Assembly (NCBI GenBank): GCA_016296205.1
Contig: JAEDJS010000008.1
Span: 1-43,706 of the forward strand
Length of the DNA: 43,706 bases
Source of the DNA: Treponema sp.
Lineage (GTDB): Bacteria > Spirochaetota > Spirochaetia > Treponematales > Treponemataceae
Direction of reading: 5' to 3'
The first letter of the stretch is position 1. Every line of letters starts with the position of its first letter. Positions 7,445-15,280 of this stretch are shown here, piece after piece. A program made the translations under genes and the position numbers. Below the pieces are notes generated by a model, which did no database searches, was not told where the DNA came from, and was given only the letters and a program-made list of their open reading frames with translations.

Positions 7445-9343
7445 TTGAAATTAACAAAAAAATTCATTAATTCAGCAGTAACCGCAATTATAATATTAAG
7501 CACAGTTGTTCTAACCGGCTGTCCAAAAATAATAGATCCAGAAGACTCTCCAGGAACAGGTGGTACAACAGATCTTCCCGGCAATGACACAGACCCAGGA
7601 TTTACTGGCACTCGTTCAGAAGCGTTAGACTTTATTTTTAGCACAGAATCAGTTGCAGAAACAGAAATCACAATTTCAAAATCAAGCTGGCAGGAATTAC
7701 TTGAAGGCTACGAGGACAACAATTACTCTCAAGCAAATTTTAAGTTTTCAAAAACAGTTAACGGCGTAACCTATACTCAGGAAATTTCCAACATTGGAAT
7801 TCGATTCCGTGGAAATACAAGCCGCATAAATCCAGTTTCTCCAATAGAAGGAAAATATTTTCAGAGACATTTTGCACTGGACTTTGATAAATTTACACCC
7901 GTTACAGAACCAGAGAAAAAACTTTTTGGAAGTGCAAAAGGTTACGACCTTAGATGCTTTAAAAACGATGGAAACTTTTGCCGTGAAATACTTGCCAATA
8001 ACTTTGCAAGAGAATGCGGAGTCTGGACTGCACCAAGAGCAGGTTTTACTCACTTAACAATTAAAGTAGTAGACGGTAAAAACGTAAGAACACTGAATTT
8101 TGGAATTTACTCAATGCTGGAAGAAGTTGGCAAACAGTTCCTTAAAGAAAGAACAGAAACAGAAAACGGCGGAACACTTAATGGCAACGGCGGATATCTT
8201 TTAAAAGGTTACTGTGGAGCAAATCTTACTACAGACAGCGCAAAACCTGAAAATATTTCAGTAGACCTGGAAACCCCATATCGGCTTAAAACAAACAAGA
8301 CCGATATTTCAACAGCACAGACACTTCTTATTGATTTTGCAAATGTTCTTGAATCTGGAGATTCTACTCAAATTGGTGCAAACATTTCGGAAGACCTTAC
8401 AATCAGAGCTTTGGCATGTGATGTAATTTCAGGTGGATGGGATAACTACTGGAATAATGATGGAAACAACTGTTACTTCTACTTTGATGAAGTAAGCACA
8501 AACGGCATCAACAAGTTCTACTATATTCCTTACGACCAGGACAACACATTCGGTTCAAGCTGGACAATTAATCCTGCAACAGAAAATATTTCAACATGGA
8601 CTAATAATCCTCTGGCAAAAGCATTGTTAAAAAAAGAAGAAAATGTAAAATTGTTCAAAAAATACCTCAACGAATTTTCTGGCTCATCAGGATTAAATGC
8701 AGACAGAGCGAAAACAATTATTACAAAATGGCAGAAAATGATTGAACCATACATTTTGTCTGATGATATTGATTTTAACATGTCTGGTGAAACAAAAGAT
8801 CCCAAATCTTATACTTACAACAAATTTGTAGATGAAACAGCACCTGGTTCAATATTTAATAACATCAAATTACTTTCCGATGATGAATCATCTAACTACT
8901 TTAAGTTAAAGAGAAAAGCAATCGAAAATTATATTGGAATAATTACAGAACCAACACCAGCCCCTGAACCAGATCCAACATCTTATACATTGCCACCAAT
9001 TTATGTTATGGGCGACAACCAATACTGGAATGTTAGATTCTCAAAATCGATTTTTCAAATTCCAGATGATCACATTGGTGAGTTCTATATTCGTGGAGAA
9101 ATGACCGGATGGCAGATTGATGAAAACTGGAAATTAACATACGCAGAAAACACAAAAGAGTATTTTTTACCAGCTATTAATATTACAAACCTTGCAGAAG
9201 GAACAAAATACAAAATTTATGACAAAACAACCGATAAATGGTACGGCTACAATAACCTTACTCTGCCAGTTCGGGATTTTTACAAAGCAAATGACTCAGA
9301 TCATAACTTTGTAACTTACCTAGACAGAACATCCTATAATTAA
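7445..9343 (+). CDS. CotH-kinase-family lipoprotein with C-terminal carbohydrate-binding-like domain
   Basis: The 632-residue paralogue of the upstream gene has a lipoprotein signal ending LTGC (Cys26), a Gly/Pro/Thr/Asp-rich linker (about 27-58) and a CotH domain (about 60-500). The same motifs recur: IGIRFRGNTSR, GIYSMLEEV, GGWDNYWNND and PYDQDNTFGSSW. After a Pro-rich linker (PTPAPEPDPTS) the last ~115 residues form a beta-rich domain with FYIRGEMTGW and YKIYDKTTDKWYG. These resemble the early-set CBM48/AMPK-type glycogen-binding fold (moderate confidence). The start is TTG at 7445, supported by AGGAG at 7433-7437 and by the signal peptide beginning MKLTKK. A TATAAT at 7421-7426 lies just upstream. 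The product is likely anchored in the envelope with a glycan-directed or cell-surface role. Confidence 0.85.
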   Translation: MKLTKKFINSAVTAIIILSTVVLTGCPKIIDPEDSPGTGGTTDLPGNDTDPGFTGTRSEALDFIFSTESVAETEITISKSSWQELLEGYEDNNYSQANFKFSKTVNGVTYTQEISNIGIRFRGNTSRINPVSPIEGKYFQRHFALDFDKFTPVTEPEKKLFGSAKGYDLRCFKNDGNFCREILANNFARECGVWTAPRAGFTHLTIKVVDGKNVRTLNFGIYSMLEEVGKQFLKERTETENGGTLNGNGGYLLKGYCGANLTTDSAKPENISVDLETPYRLKTNKTDISTAQTLLIDFANVLESGDSTQIGANISEDLTIRALACDVISGGWDNYWNNDGNNCYFYFDEVSTNGINKFYYIPYDQDNTFGSSWTINPATENISTWTNNPLAKALLKKEENVKLFKKYLNEFSGSSGLNADRAKTIITKWQKMIEPYILSDDIDFNMSGETKDPKSYTYNKFVDETAPGSIFNNIKLLSDDESSNYFKLKRKAIENYIGIITEPTPAPEPDPTSYTLPPIYVMGDNQYWNVRFSKSIFQIPDDHIGEFYIRGEMTGWQIDENWKLTYAENTKEYFLPAINITNLAEGTKYKIYDKTTDKWYGYNNLTLPVRDFYKANDSDHNFVTYLDRTSYN

Positions 9344-9352
9344 TAATTGAAT

Positions 9353-9415
9353 AAAAAAAGCCTGATAAGTTAAGTGCTCCAATGAGAAGTGCACCACCTA
9401 TCAGGCTTTTTTTTT
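9353..9415. terminator. bidirectional terminator between the CotH pair and lysK
   Basis: AAAAAAAGCCTGATA (9353-9367) pairs with TATCAGGCTTTTTTTTT (9399-9415) around a loop that contains a further GTGC/GCAC pairing. A-run and T-run flank the stem, so it can serve both converging genes. Confidence 0.85.
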
Positions 9416-9426
9416 ATTTTACAGGA

Positions 9427-11025
9427 TTAATATACACCAAGAATCTGTGTAAGTTTTTCTTTACCGATAATCTTAAAGAAACTTGCCAGACGTGGTCCCT
9501 GTTCTTTACCAATCAAAGCTTTGTAAGTTGCAGTAAAGAGCTGCTTTGGTTCAATTCCGTTGTTTGTTGCAACAGCGTAAATTTCCTGTCCCAAAGATTT
9601 TTCGTCTAAGTCGTCCATTTTTGGAAGAACATTTGATGCAATTTCCTGAATGCATTTTACTTCAACTTCTGCAAGACCATCTGCTTTGCTGCCATCAGTA
9701 ATAAGAGCAAACTTAAATTCTTCCGGAGCAAATTCAGTAACCCAAGTCCATGCACATTTTGCACGGGCACGGATATAATCTTTCTGATCTTCCGGAACTT
9801 TCTGATTTTCCAGAACTTTTTCTACATCACCAGAATATGTCTGGAGCAATGTTGTAAGAAGTCTGAACGGAATCTGCATTGGCATTTTTTCTGGAATGTT
9901 TTCTACCTGACTGAGCTGCCACAAACGTTTTTCCTTGAGAAGAATGTCATCATTTTTTGCTTTATCAAGACCAAATACAATGCGTTCAGTTTTATCATAC
10001 GCTTCGTACATGGCAATAACATCAATGTCAAAGCTAACAGCAAATTCGTGGTCAACTTTATTTGATGCAAAAATGTAGCGGAGAACTTCCGGCTGATAAA
10101 TAAGAAGTGCATCCGGCAATGAAATAACTTTTCCGCTTGATGAACTCATTTTTCCAGTAAGACCTTTAAGAGAAACAAAGTCGTACTTCATTGTAACTGG
10201 AGCGTCCCAGCCGTAAACTCTTTTTGAAACAAGTTTAGCAGTATCGTAACTTCCGCCAGGACTTACGTGATCTTTTCCACCTGGTTCAAATACAACTTTT
10301 TCTTCGTTCCATCTCATTGGCCAGTCAACACGCCAGCCCAGTTTGAATTCTTTTGAAGTGCGCAGGTCACCAGTTTCTTCATGGCCACAGTTACGGCACT
10401 TGTAAGAAATTTTATATTCACCATCGTAATCTGTAATATCAGTTTCGTCGTGATTACATTTACAGCAGAATGCAGCTACCGGCCAGTACTTGTCTTCCGG
10501 CTTCATTTTATGAGCATCGTCCCGATATTCATTAAGGCACTGCTTAATAACTTCACGATTCTGCATAGCCTTTTTCATTCCTTCTGCATATCTGTTTGCA
10601 CGGTAACGGCTTGCCTGATAAAGGAATTCAGGTTTAATACCTACACGTGGAAGCTGAGTTTCAATATCAACTTCATGATGGCGTGCATAGTTTTCGTCAC
10701 GTCCAAATGTATCTGGAACCAAAGTAATTGGAAGCCGCAAATATTTTTCCAGTTCTTCAGGTTTTGGCATATTCTTTGGAACTTTGCGAAAAACATCGTA
10801 GTCGTCCCAGGAATAAATAAAGCGAACATTTTTTCCACGGGAACGCAATGCTCTAACAACTAAATCAACAGTAATAATTTCACGGAAATTTCCGAGGTGA
10901 ACAGTACCACTTGGTGTAATACCAGAAGCACATGTGTAAGATTCAAGATCACCTTTTTCTCTGATAATTTTGTCTGCCTGGATATCTGCCCAGTGACACA
11001 ATTCTTTTGGTCTTTCGTTTGTCAT
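9427..11025 (-). CDS. lysK: class I lysyl-tRNA synthetase
   Basis: The 532-residue enzyme charges tRNA-Lys. It is the archaeal-type class I LysRS that spirochaetes use in place of the common class II enzyme. The HIGH-type motif is TVHLGN (residues ~42-47) and the KMSKS-type motif is KMSSSSGK after LKGLTG. Cysteine pairs CCKC and CRNC in the middle suggest zinc binding. The length is normal for the family. It lies opposite the CotH pair behind a shared terminator. The promoter is strong (TTGCAC-17-TATAAT), but its -10 ends 9 bases before the ATG and no ribosome binding site is present, so the message is probably leaderless or has a 1-3 base leader. Confidence 0.96.
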   Translation of the reverse strand: MTNERPKELCHWADIQADKIIREKGDLESYTCASGITPSGTVHLGNFREIITVDLVVRALRSRGKNVRFIYSWDDYDVFRKVPKNMPKPEELEKYLRLPITLVPDTFGRDENYARHHEVDIETQLPRVGIKPEFLYQASRYRANRYAEGMKKAMQNREVIKQCLNEYRDDAHKMKPEDKYWPVAAFCCKCNHDETDITDYDGEYKISYKCRNCGHEETGDLRTSKEFKLGWRVDWPMRWNEEKVVFEPGGKDHVSPGGSYDTAKLVSKRVYGWDAPVTMKYDFVSLKGLTGKMSSSSGKVISLPDALLIYQPEVLRYIFASNKVDHEFAVSFDIDVIAMYEAYDKTERIVFGLDKAKNDDILLKEKRLWQLSQVENIPEKMPMQIPFRLLTTLLQTYSGDVEKVLENQKVPEDQKDYIRARAKCAWTWVTEFAPEEFKFALITDGSKADGLAEVEVKCIQEIASNVLPKMDDLDEKSLGQEIYAVATNNGIEPKQLFTATYKALIGKEQGPRLASFFKIIGKEKLTQILGVY

Positions 11026-11034
11026 AGTAAATTG

Positions 11035-11063
11035 ATTATAAATGTTTTGCGTAATTTGTGCAA
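11035..11063 (-). promoter_or_regulatory. lysK promoter, leaderless
   Basis: The minus strand reads TTGCAC (11063-11058), a 17-base spacer and TATAAT (11040-11035). The ATG starts 9 bases downstream of the -10. This is among the best sigma-70-type promoters in the window. Confidence 0.7.
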
Positions 11064-11073
11064 TTAGTAAACT

Positions 11074-11637
11074 TTAGTTAAAGTTTAAAGAAAATGGGAA
11101 TCCTACAGCCAGACCGAAATCAAACATATCCCCGAACTGTCCATTTATATCAAACATAATATTTCGACAATAGAAATTGAAAGTTACATATTTAAATGCG
11201 TAAGTTGTTCCCATATCAAAAGCAAATTTATAACCGATTGGAGAAGTTTTATTTCCTTGTAAAAAAAACAAATCATAAACAGGATATAAAATTAAACTAA
11301 GTCCATTCAAGTGATTTTTTTCTTCATTAAAAATAAAATTGACCCCTACTCCACCAGTAAAAGACAAACTGTAAAATTCTGTAAATGAAAATGAATGTCC
11401 CAGAGATGCACTGCCAAGAAAATAAACAGGTCCCACATTTGCAAAAGTTCCCCTTAATTCCAAATCAGAGTGATAACCAGAAGCAGCAGGAGTTTCATTC
11501 CACCAGTTAGAAAGTGAATGTCCACCATTGGCAAGTTGCAGCAAACTTGGAGTATGATACTGAACAATAAAATCGTAACTTCTCGCAAACAATGGAAAAC
11601 TTAACAGCAAACAAATTGATAATATTAACTTTTTCAT
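11074..11637 (-). CDS. small outer-membrane beta-barrel-like protein
   Basis: The 187-residue protein has a signal peptide (MKKLILSICLLLSFPLFA, cleavage after about residue 18). The mature part is built of alternating hydrophobic and polar residues with many Gly, Phe and Tyr, and ends in FGLAVGFPFSLNFN. That pattern suits a small beta-barrel with a near-terminal aromatic residue. I do not recognise a named family. The ATG at 11637 has an AAAGGA site about 8 bases upstream. It follows the helical-repeat protein with a 61-base AT-rich gap, so it may be in the same transcription unit. Function unknown. Confidence 0.65.
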   Translation of the reverse strand: MKKLILSICLLLSFPLFARSYDFIVQYHTPSLLQLANGGHSLSNWWNETPAASGYHSDLELRGTFANVGPVYFLGSASLGHSFSFTEFYSLSFTGGVGVNFIFNEEKNHLNGLSLILYPVYDLFFLQGNKTSPIGYKFAFDMGTTYAFKYVTFNFYCRNIMFDINGQFGDMFDFGLAVGFPFSLNFN

Positions 11638-11698
11638 GATTTAATCCTTTATTTATTATAAAAAAATTACATAAATCAACTTTTAAATAATTTTTTAA

Positions 11699-12385
11699 TT
11701 AATTTCTAGGCACAAACAACCAGAATGGGGAATTCATCAGCTGGACATTTCCTTTGATTACTGAATCTTCCATGCTGCCAGGATAATCTTTGGAAATTTT
11801 TGCGGCAAATTCTTCTTCTGATGTAAGATACCAGAGTGCAAAAAGAATCTGAGGGCGCACATCTTCCATTGAATCCATAAGTGCATAAGCATTTAAGAGA
11901 GCAATACTGTCTTTTGTTTCTTCCACATTTTTTGCTTTGCACAGAGAACTCCACACAGAATATAGATTTACATGAGCAAGAATATTTTTGTCTGTAGAAG
12001 AGCGGACTGCACTGTTCAGATACAAATCTGCGTTTTCAAAATCACCGGCACAAAGCAAAGCTCTTACAGCGCAAAGTACAAGTTTTTCGGGACTTACTTT
12101 TTCCATTCCTTCTGCATCACCGGCTTTCATTCCAGCGGCCTGAGCGTAAAGGCTTCCGGCACTTTTATAATTTCCAGTTTGTTCTTCAAGAGTAGCGGCA
12201 AAATACAGAAGGCTTCGTTTGTCACTAGGTGTGGCTGCTTTTTCTAAATTTGATTTTATATAATCAACTGCATCCTGAACACTATCTTTTTTTATTGCTT
12301 CAGCTTTGAATTGAACTGCACTCTGAGAAAAAATAAAAACACTTGAAAAAAGCAAAACTGCAGTGCTTAAAAATAATTTTTTCAT
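11699..12385 (-). CDS. exported helical-repeat (TPR-like) protein
   Basis: The 228-residue protein has a signal peptide (MKKLFLSTAVLLFSSVFIFS, cleavage near SQS). The rest is alpha-helical with TPR-like character: SLLYFAATLEEQTGNYKSAGSLYAQAA and LCAVRALLCAGDFENADLYLNSA resemble consecutive helical hairpins. I chose the ATG at 12385 and not the earlier in-frame ATG at 12412. Only the later one is preceded by GGAGG at proper distance and begins a signal peptide. The earlier ATG overlaps the stop of the LapA-like gene. It is probably a periplasmic scaffold co-transcribed with that gene. No specific function can be assigned. Confidence 0.7.
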   Translation of the reverse strand: MKKLFLSTAVLLFSSVFIFSQSAVQFKAEAIKKDSVQDAVDYIKSNLEKAATPSDKRSLLYFAATLEEQTGNYKSAGSLYAQAAGMKAGDAEGMEKVSPEKLVLCAVRALLCAGDFENADLYLNSAVRSSTDKNILAHVNLYSVWSSLCKAKNVEETKDSIALLNAYALMDSMEDVRPQILFALWYLTSEEEFAAKISKDYPGSMEDSVIKGNVQLMNSPFWLFVPRN

Positions 12386-12408
12386 ATTTCCTCCAATTAA
12401 ATTGCAAT

Positions 12409-12915
12409 TCATTTATTCAGCAAAGGAAATTTCTTGAACTTTTTTGAATCAGTTTCTGGCGTAACTTTATCGGCTCCAGATTTTTCTGATTCTTCCTGAA
12501 CAGATTTATCAGCCTGATTTTCTGTTGATTCAACTTTTGAAGCTTGTGCTTTTTCCGGCTGATTATTTTTTTCTACCGGGGCTTTTTTTTGTTCGGATTT
12601 TGATTTTAATTCAACTTTATGATTCTTTACTTTTGACTGTAACTTTTCTGTTTCTTTTGCAGCCTTCTCTTCCTGCTTCCTGATTTTTAAAAGCAGCTTC
12701 TCTTCTATTGATTTCTTTGATTTATGATCTGCAAACATACAAAATGGAATTGTAATTATAACACCAAAAATAAAAGAACCCAGAATAACGCCAACTACCG
12801 GCAACTGTTCAAAAGTATGAAAAAACCAGACATCAGTGTTGTTCCCTAAATTAAAACCTGTAACAAGAGCAACAAAAACTGTAAGAATAATTCCCGATAT
12901 TAATTTAAATGGCAT
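12409..12915 (-). CDS. LapA-like (DUF1049) membrane protein with charged tail
   Basis: The 168-residue protein begins with two membrane helices (about residues 5-27 and 41-63) separated by FNLGNNTDVWFFHTFEQLP, the arrangement of LapA/DUF1049 proteins. A long Lys/Glu/Gln-rich tail follows (from about 65), predicted coiled coil at first and then disordered. In enterobacteria LapA works with LapB in envelope homeostasis; whether that holds here is unknown. I preferred ATG 12915 over the in-frame TTG at 12921, since GGGGAG lies 6 bases before the ATG but touches the TTG. The leader contains a terminator-like hairpin that also occurs before potD. Confidence 0.7.
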   Translation of the reverse strand: MPFKLISGIILTVFVALVTGFNLGNNTDVWFFHTFEQLPVVGVILGSFIFGVIITIPFCMFADHKSKKSIEEKLLLKIRKQEEKAAKETEKLQSKVKNHKVELKSKSEQKKAPVEKNNQPEKAQASKVESTENQADKSVQEESEKSGADKVTPETDSKKFKKFPLLNK

Positions 12916-12928
12916 ATTCAACTCCCCA

Positions 12929-12965
12929 AAAAAGTCAAGAAGATTGTTTCAACAATTGATTGACT
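12929..12965 (-). promoter_or_regulatory. terminator-like leader hairpin, copy 1 (before the LapA-like gene)
   Basis: Read on the minus strand, 37 nt match the element at 26911-26947 with two differences. AGTCAA pairs with TTGACT, an inner ATTGTT pairs with AACAAT, and the stem is followed by T5. The GGGGAG ribosome binding site begins within two or three bases of the T-run. It may be a conditional attenuator or an mRNA stabiliser. Confidence 0.7.
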
Positions 12966-12978
12966 TTTTATTAATAAT

Positions 12979-12997
12979 AAGTTTGCAACGCAAACTT
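12979..12997. repeat. perfect short palindrome in the miaB to lapA-like gap
   Basis: AAGTTTGC (12979-12986) and GCAAACTT (12990-12997) flank a 3-base loop. It lies between the other two hairpins of this gap. Its role is unknown. Confidence 0.6.
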
Positions 12998-13000
12998 TAG

Positions 13001-13039
13001 GTAAGATAAAGTCGCGCTATTTTAGCGGCTTTAACTTAC
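13001..13039 (-). terminator. strong hairpin directly after miaB
   Basis: GTAAG and TAAAGTCGC (13001-13015) pair with GCGGCTTTA and CTTAC (13025-13039) around a 9-base loop. It begins 6 bases after the miaB stop codon. No U-run follows on the minus strand, so it may be a processing or stabilising structure instead of a true terminator. Confidence 0.5.
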
Positions 13040-13045
13040 ACTCCC

Positions 13046-14437
13046 CTAATTTACAATTGTACCACGGAAAGTATTCCCGTTAAGCACATCAAGTTTTACA
13101 TTCACAAATTTTCCAATCATTGATTTATCGCACAGGAAAACAACGCTTTCGTCACGTTGAGTTTTTCCTAATAGTTCGGATTCGTTATCACGACTCACAC
13201 TCTGAACCAAAACCTTTTCTACATTGCCAACTCGTTTTGCCATTTCTTCACTGGTGATTACAAGCTGCAAATCAATAATTTTCTGCAAGCGGGATTTCTT
13301 TTCTTCAACATCAATCTGATTTTCCATTGTTGCAGCAGGTGTTCCATCACGGAGATTGTAATAATACATAAATGCACTTTCATAACGGACAGTTTTCATC
13401 AAATCAAGAGTAAGTTCCACATCCTGCTCAGTTTCACCAGGAAATCCTATCATAATATCAGTTGTTAAACTTACATCCGGAATTTCTTTTTTGATTCTTT
13501 CTACCAATGCAAGATAATCCTCACGGCTGTACCTGCGATTCATCTCTTTTAAAATCCTGCTTGATCCATGCTGAACCGGAAGATGAATATGATGGCACAA
13601 ACGATTTTCTTCTGCAATAACTTTAATCAACCTGTCACTTAAATCTTTTGGATGACTTGAAACAAACCTTACCCATTCAATACTTGATTTTGTTTTATCA
13701 AGATGACGGCAAATTTCTGTAAGCAATCCCGGAAAATCAAGATCACTGCCGTCTACATTTCCATGATAGCTGTTAACATTCTGACCAAGAAGTGTAATTT
13801 CTTTAACGCCATATCCAGAAAGTACATCCAGCTCTTTTAGTATTTCATTTAAATTGCGGCTTACTTCACGCCCCCGGACATAAGGAACAATACAATAAGT
13901 GCAGAAATTATTACACCCATGCATAATTGGAACAAAAGATGTAAAACTTCCCTGCTCGTAACTTAGTGAACTGAACTCATATTTTATATCGTCATTAAGT
14001 TCTCCAGGCTCTGAATTAGTTTCTATTTCCTGAATGATTTTTCCAAACTGACCTTTTGCAAAAGTTCCCACTACATAGTCAATTACAGGATAATCTTTTT
14101 TAAGTGAATCAAGGAGACGTTCTGCCATACATCCCATAACAATAACAGTTAAAGGTTTTGCACCATTTTTAACATATTCGGCAGCAATTTCAAGAGACTT
14201 CTGTTTTGCCTTTGGATCTCCTGAGCGCAGTTGCTTTAATCCCTGGAAATATCCAAGCCGACCAAAGATTCTATTTTCTGCAGTTGCTCTGACTGAACAG
14301 GTGTTAATAATAACTGCATCTGCTTTCTGAACATCATCTGCTTTTGTCCAGCCTCTGGCAATAAACATCTGTTCGGCAGCAGCACTTTCTGCAATATTCA
14401 TCTGGCAGCCGTAAGTTTCAAAAAAATAAGTCATCAT
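13046..14437 (-). CDS. miaB: tRNA-2-methylthio-N6-dimethylallyladenosine synthase MiaB
   Basis: The 463-residue radical-SAM methylthiotransferase adds the 2-methylthio group to i6A37 of tRNAs that read codons starting with U. The N-terminal UPF0004 domain carries the three auxiliary-cluster cysteines (YGCQMN Cys11, NTCSV Cys47, VMGCMAERL near 113). The radical SAM cluster motif Cx3Cx2C is CNNFCTYC, and a TRAM domain closes the protein (LVQSVSRD to LNGNTFRGTIVN). Two ATGs stand in tandem at 14437 and 14434; the second has the better spacing from GGAGAG. It follows folE2 by 11 bases. MiaB and the folE2 product can both feed tRNA modification, but co-function is inference. Confidence 0.95.
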   Translation of the reverse strand: MMTYFFETYGCQMNIAESAAAEQMFIARGWTKADDVQKADAVIINTCSVRATAENRIFGRLGYFQGLKQLRSGDPKAKQKSLEIAAEYVKNGAKPLTVIVMGCMAERLLDSLKKDYPVIDYVVGTFAKGQFGKIIQEIETNSEPGELNDDIKYEFSSLSYEQGSFTSFVPIMHGCNNFCTYCIVPYVRGREVSRNLNEILKELDVLSGYGVKEITLLGQNVNSYHGNVDGSDLDFPGLLTEICRHLDKTKSSIEWVRFVSSHPKDLSDRLIKVIAEENRLCHHIHLPVQHGSSRILKEMNRRYSREDYLALVERIKKEIPDVSLTTDIMIGFPGETEQDVELTLDLMKTVRYESAFMYYYNLRDGTPAATMENQIDVEEKKSRLQKIIDLQLVITSEEMAKRVGNVEKVLVQSVSRDNESELLGKTQRDESVVFLCDKSMIGKFVNVKLDVLNGNTFRGTIVN

Positions 14438-14448
14438 TTCTCTCCAAA

Positions 14449-15237
14449 TTAATTTTGCCCGTCAAAAGAAGTAAAAGCGTAAGCATTATGATTGTGAATG
14501 CTTTCGAAATTTTCACACTCAACAGAAAATGTTGCAAATGGTTTCTCTGAACCTTTAAAATTTTTTAACCCAAGATAAACTTCTCTAACCACATCTTCTA
14601 CAAATCTTGGATTATCATATGCAGCTTCTGTAACAAATTTTTCGTCCGGTCGTTTTAACAGACTGTAAAGACCACTGGATGCAGAATTTTCTATTACTTT
14701 GATTACATCTTCAATCCAGAAAAAACTTGTATTCTGCAATTTAACAGTAACAACACCACGCTGATTATGAGCACCTCTTTCACTAATTGCTTTAGAACAG
14801 GGACATACAGTTGTAACAGGAACTTTTGCCTTAATGAAGAATTTTTTCTCAGTGGCGCTTACTTCTCCTTCATAAGTTAAAATATAGCTCATCATTCCTT
14901 TTTCTCCACTAACAGGAGCGGCTTTTTCTATAAAAAACGGAAAGGTCATTTTACAGAATGCTTTTTCTGCATCAAGATTATTCCTGATTTCTTCAAGCAT
15001 ACAGAGAAAATTCTTCATACTCAAATTCTGATGATACTTGTGAAAAATATCAACAAATCGACTCATGTGAGTTCCTTTGTAATTGTGAGGAAGATTTACA
15101 AAAAGATCAACTGTGGCTGTAGTAAACTGGAATCCCTTTTCTTTATCAAGAACCTTTACCGGATACTCCAATTTTTTTACACCAACTTTATTCAGAGGAA
15201 CTTCTCTTGTATCAAGAGTATTCTGTATGTCTATCAT
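14449..15237 (-). CDS. folE2: GTP cyclohydrolase FolE2 (type IB)
   Basis: The 262-residue enzyme converts GTP to 7,8-dihydroneopterin triphosphate, the first step toward tetrahydrofolate and toward queuosine-type tRNA bases. FolE2 is the metal-flexible alternative to FolE. Family signatures are LPHNYKGTHMSRF near residue 49 and TTVCPCSKAISERGAHNQRG near 142, with the metal-ligand cysteine in CPCS. The C-terminal EDVVREVY and HNHNAYA segments are also typical. The ATG at 15237 has AGGATAGG upstream. It sits between the ABC exporter pair and miaB at short spacing, so it probably belongs to the same transcript. No other folate or queuosine gene is in view. Confidence 0.93.
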   Translation of the reverse strand: MIDIQNTLDTREVPLNKVGVKKLEYPVKVLDKEKGFQFTTATVDLFVNLPHNYKGTHMSRFVDIFHKYHQNLSMKNFLCMLEEIRNNLDAEKAFCKMTFPFFIEKAAPVSGEKGMMSYILTYEGEVSATEKKFFIKAKVPVTTVCPCSKAISERGAHNQRGVVTVKLQNTSFFWIEDVIKVIENSASSGLYSLLKRPDEKFVTEAAYDNPRFVEDVVREVYLGLKNFKGSEKPFATFSVECENFESIHNHNAYAFTSFDGQN

Positions 15238-15280
15238 GTAACCTATCCTACTTTAATTTTTTATTTTGTTCAATGTAGAA

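Noticed and set aside
12386..12412. Nine-residue N-terminal extension of the TPR-like protein from ATG 12412
   Set aside because: The extension contains the GGAGG ribosome binding site of the later ATG and would spoil the signal peptide.
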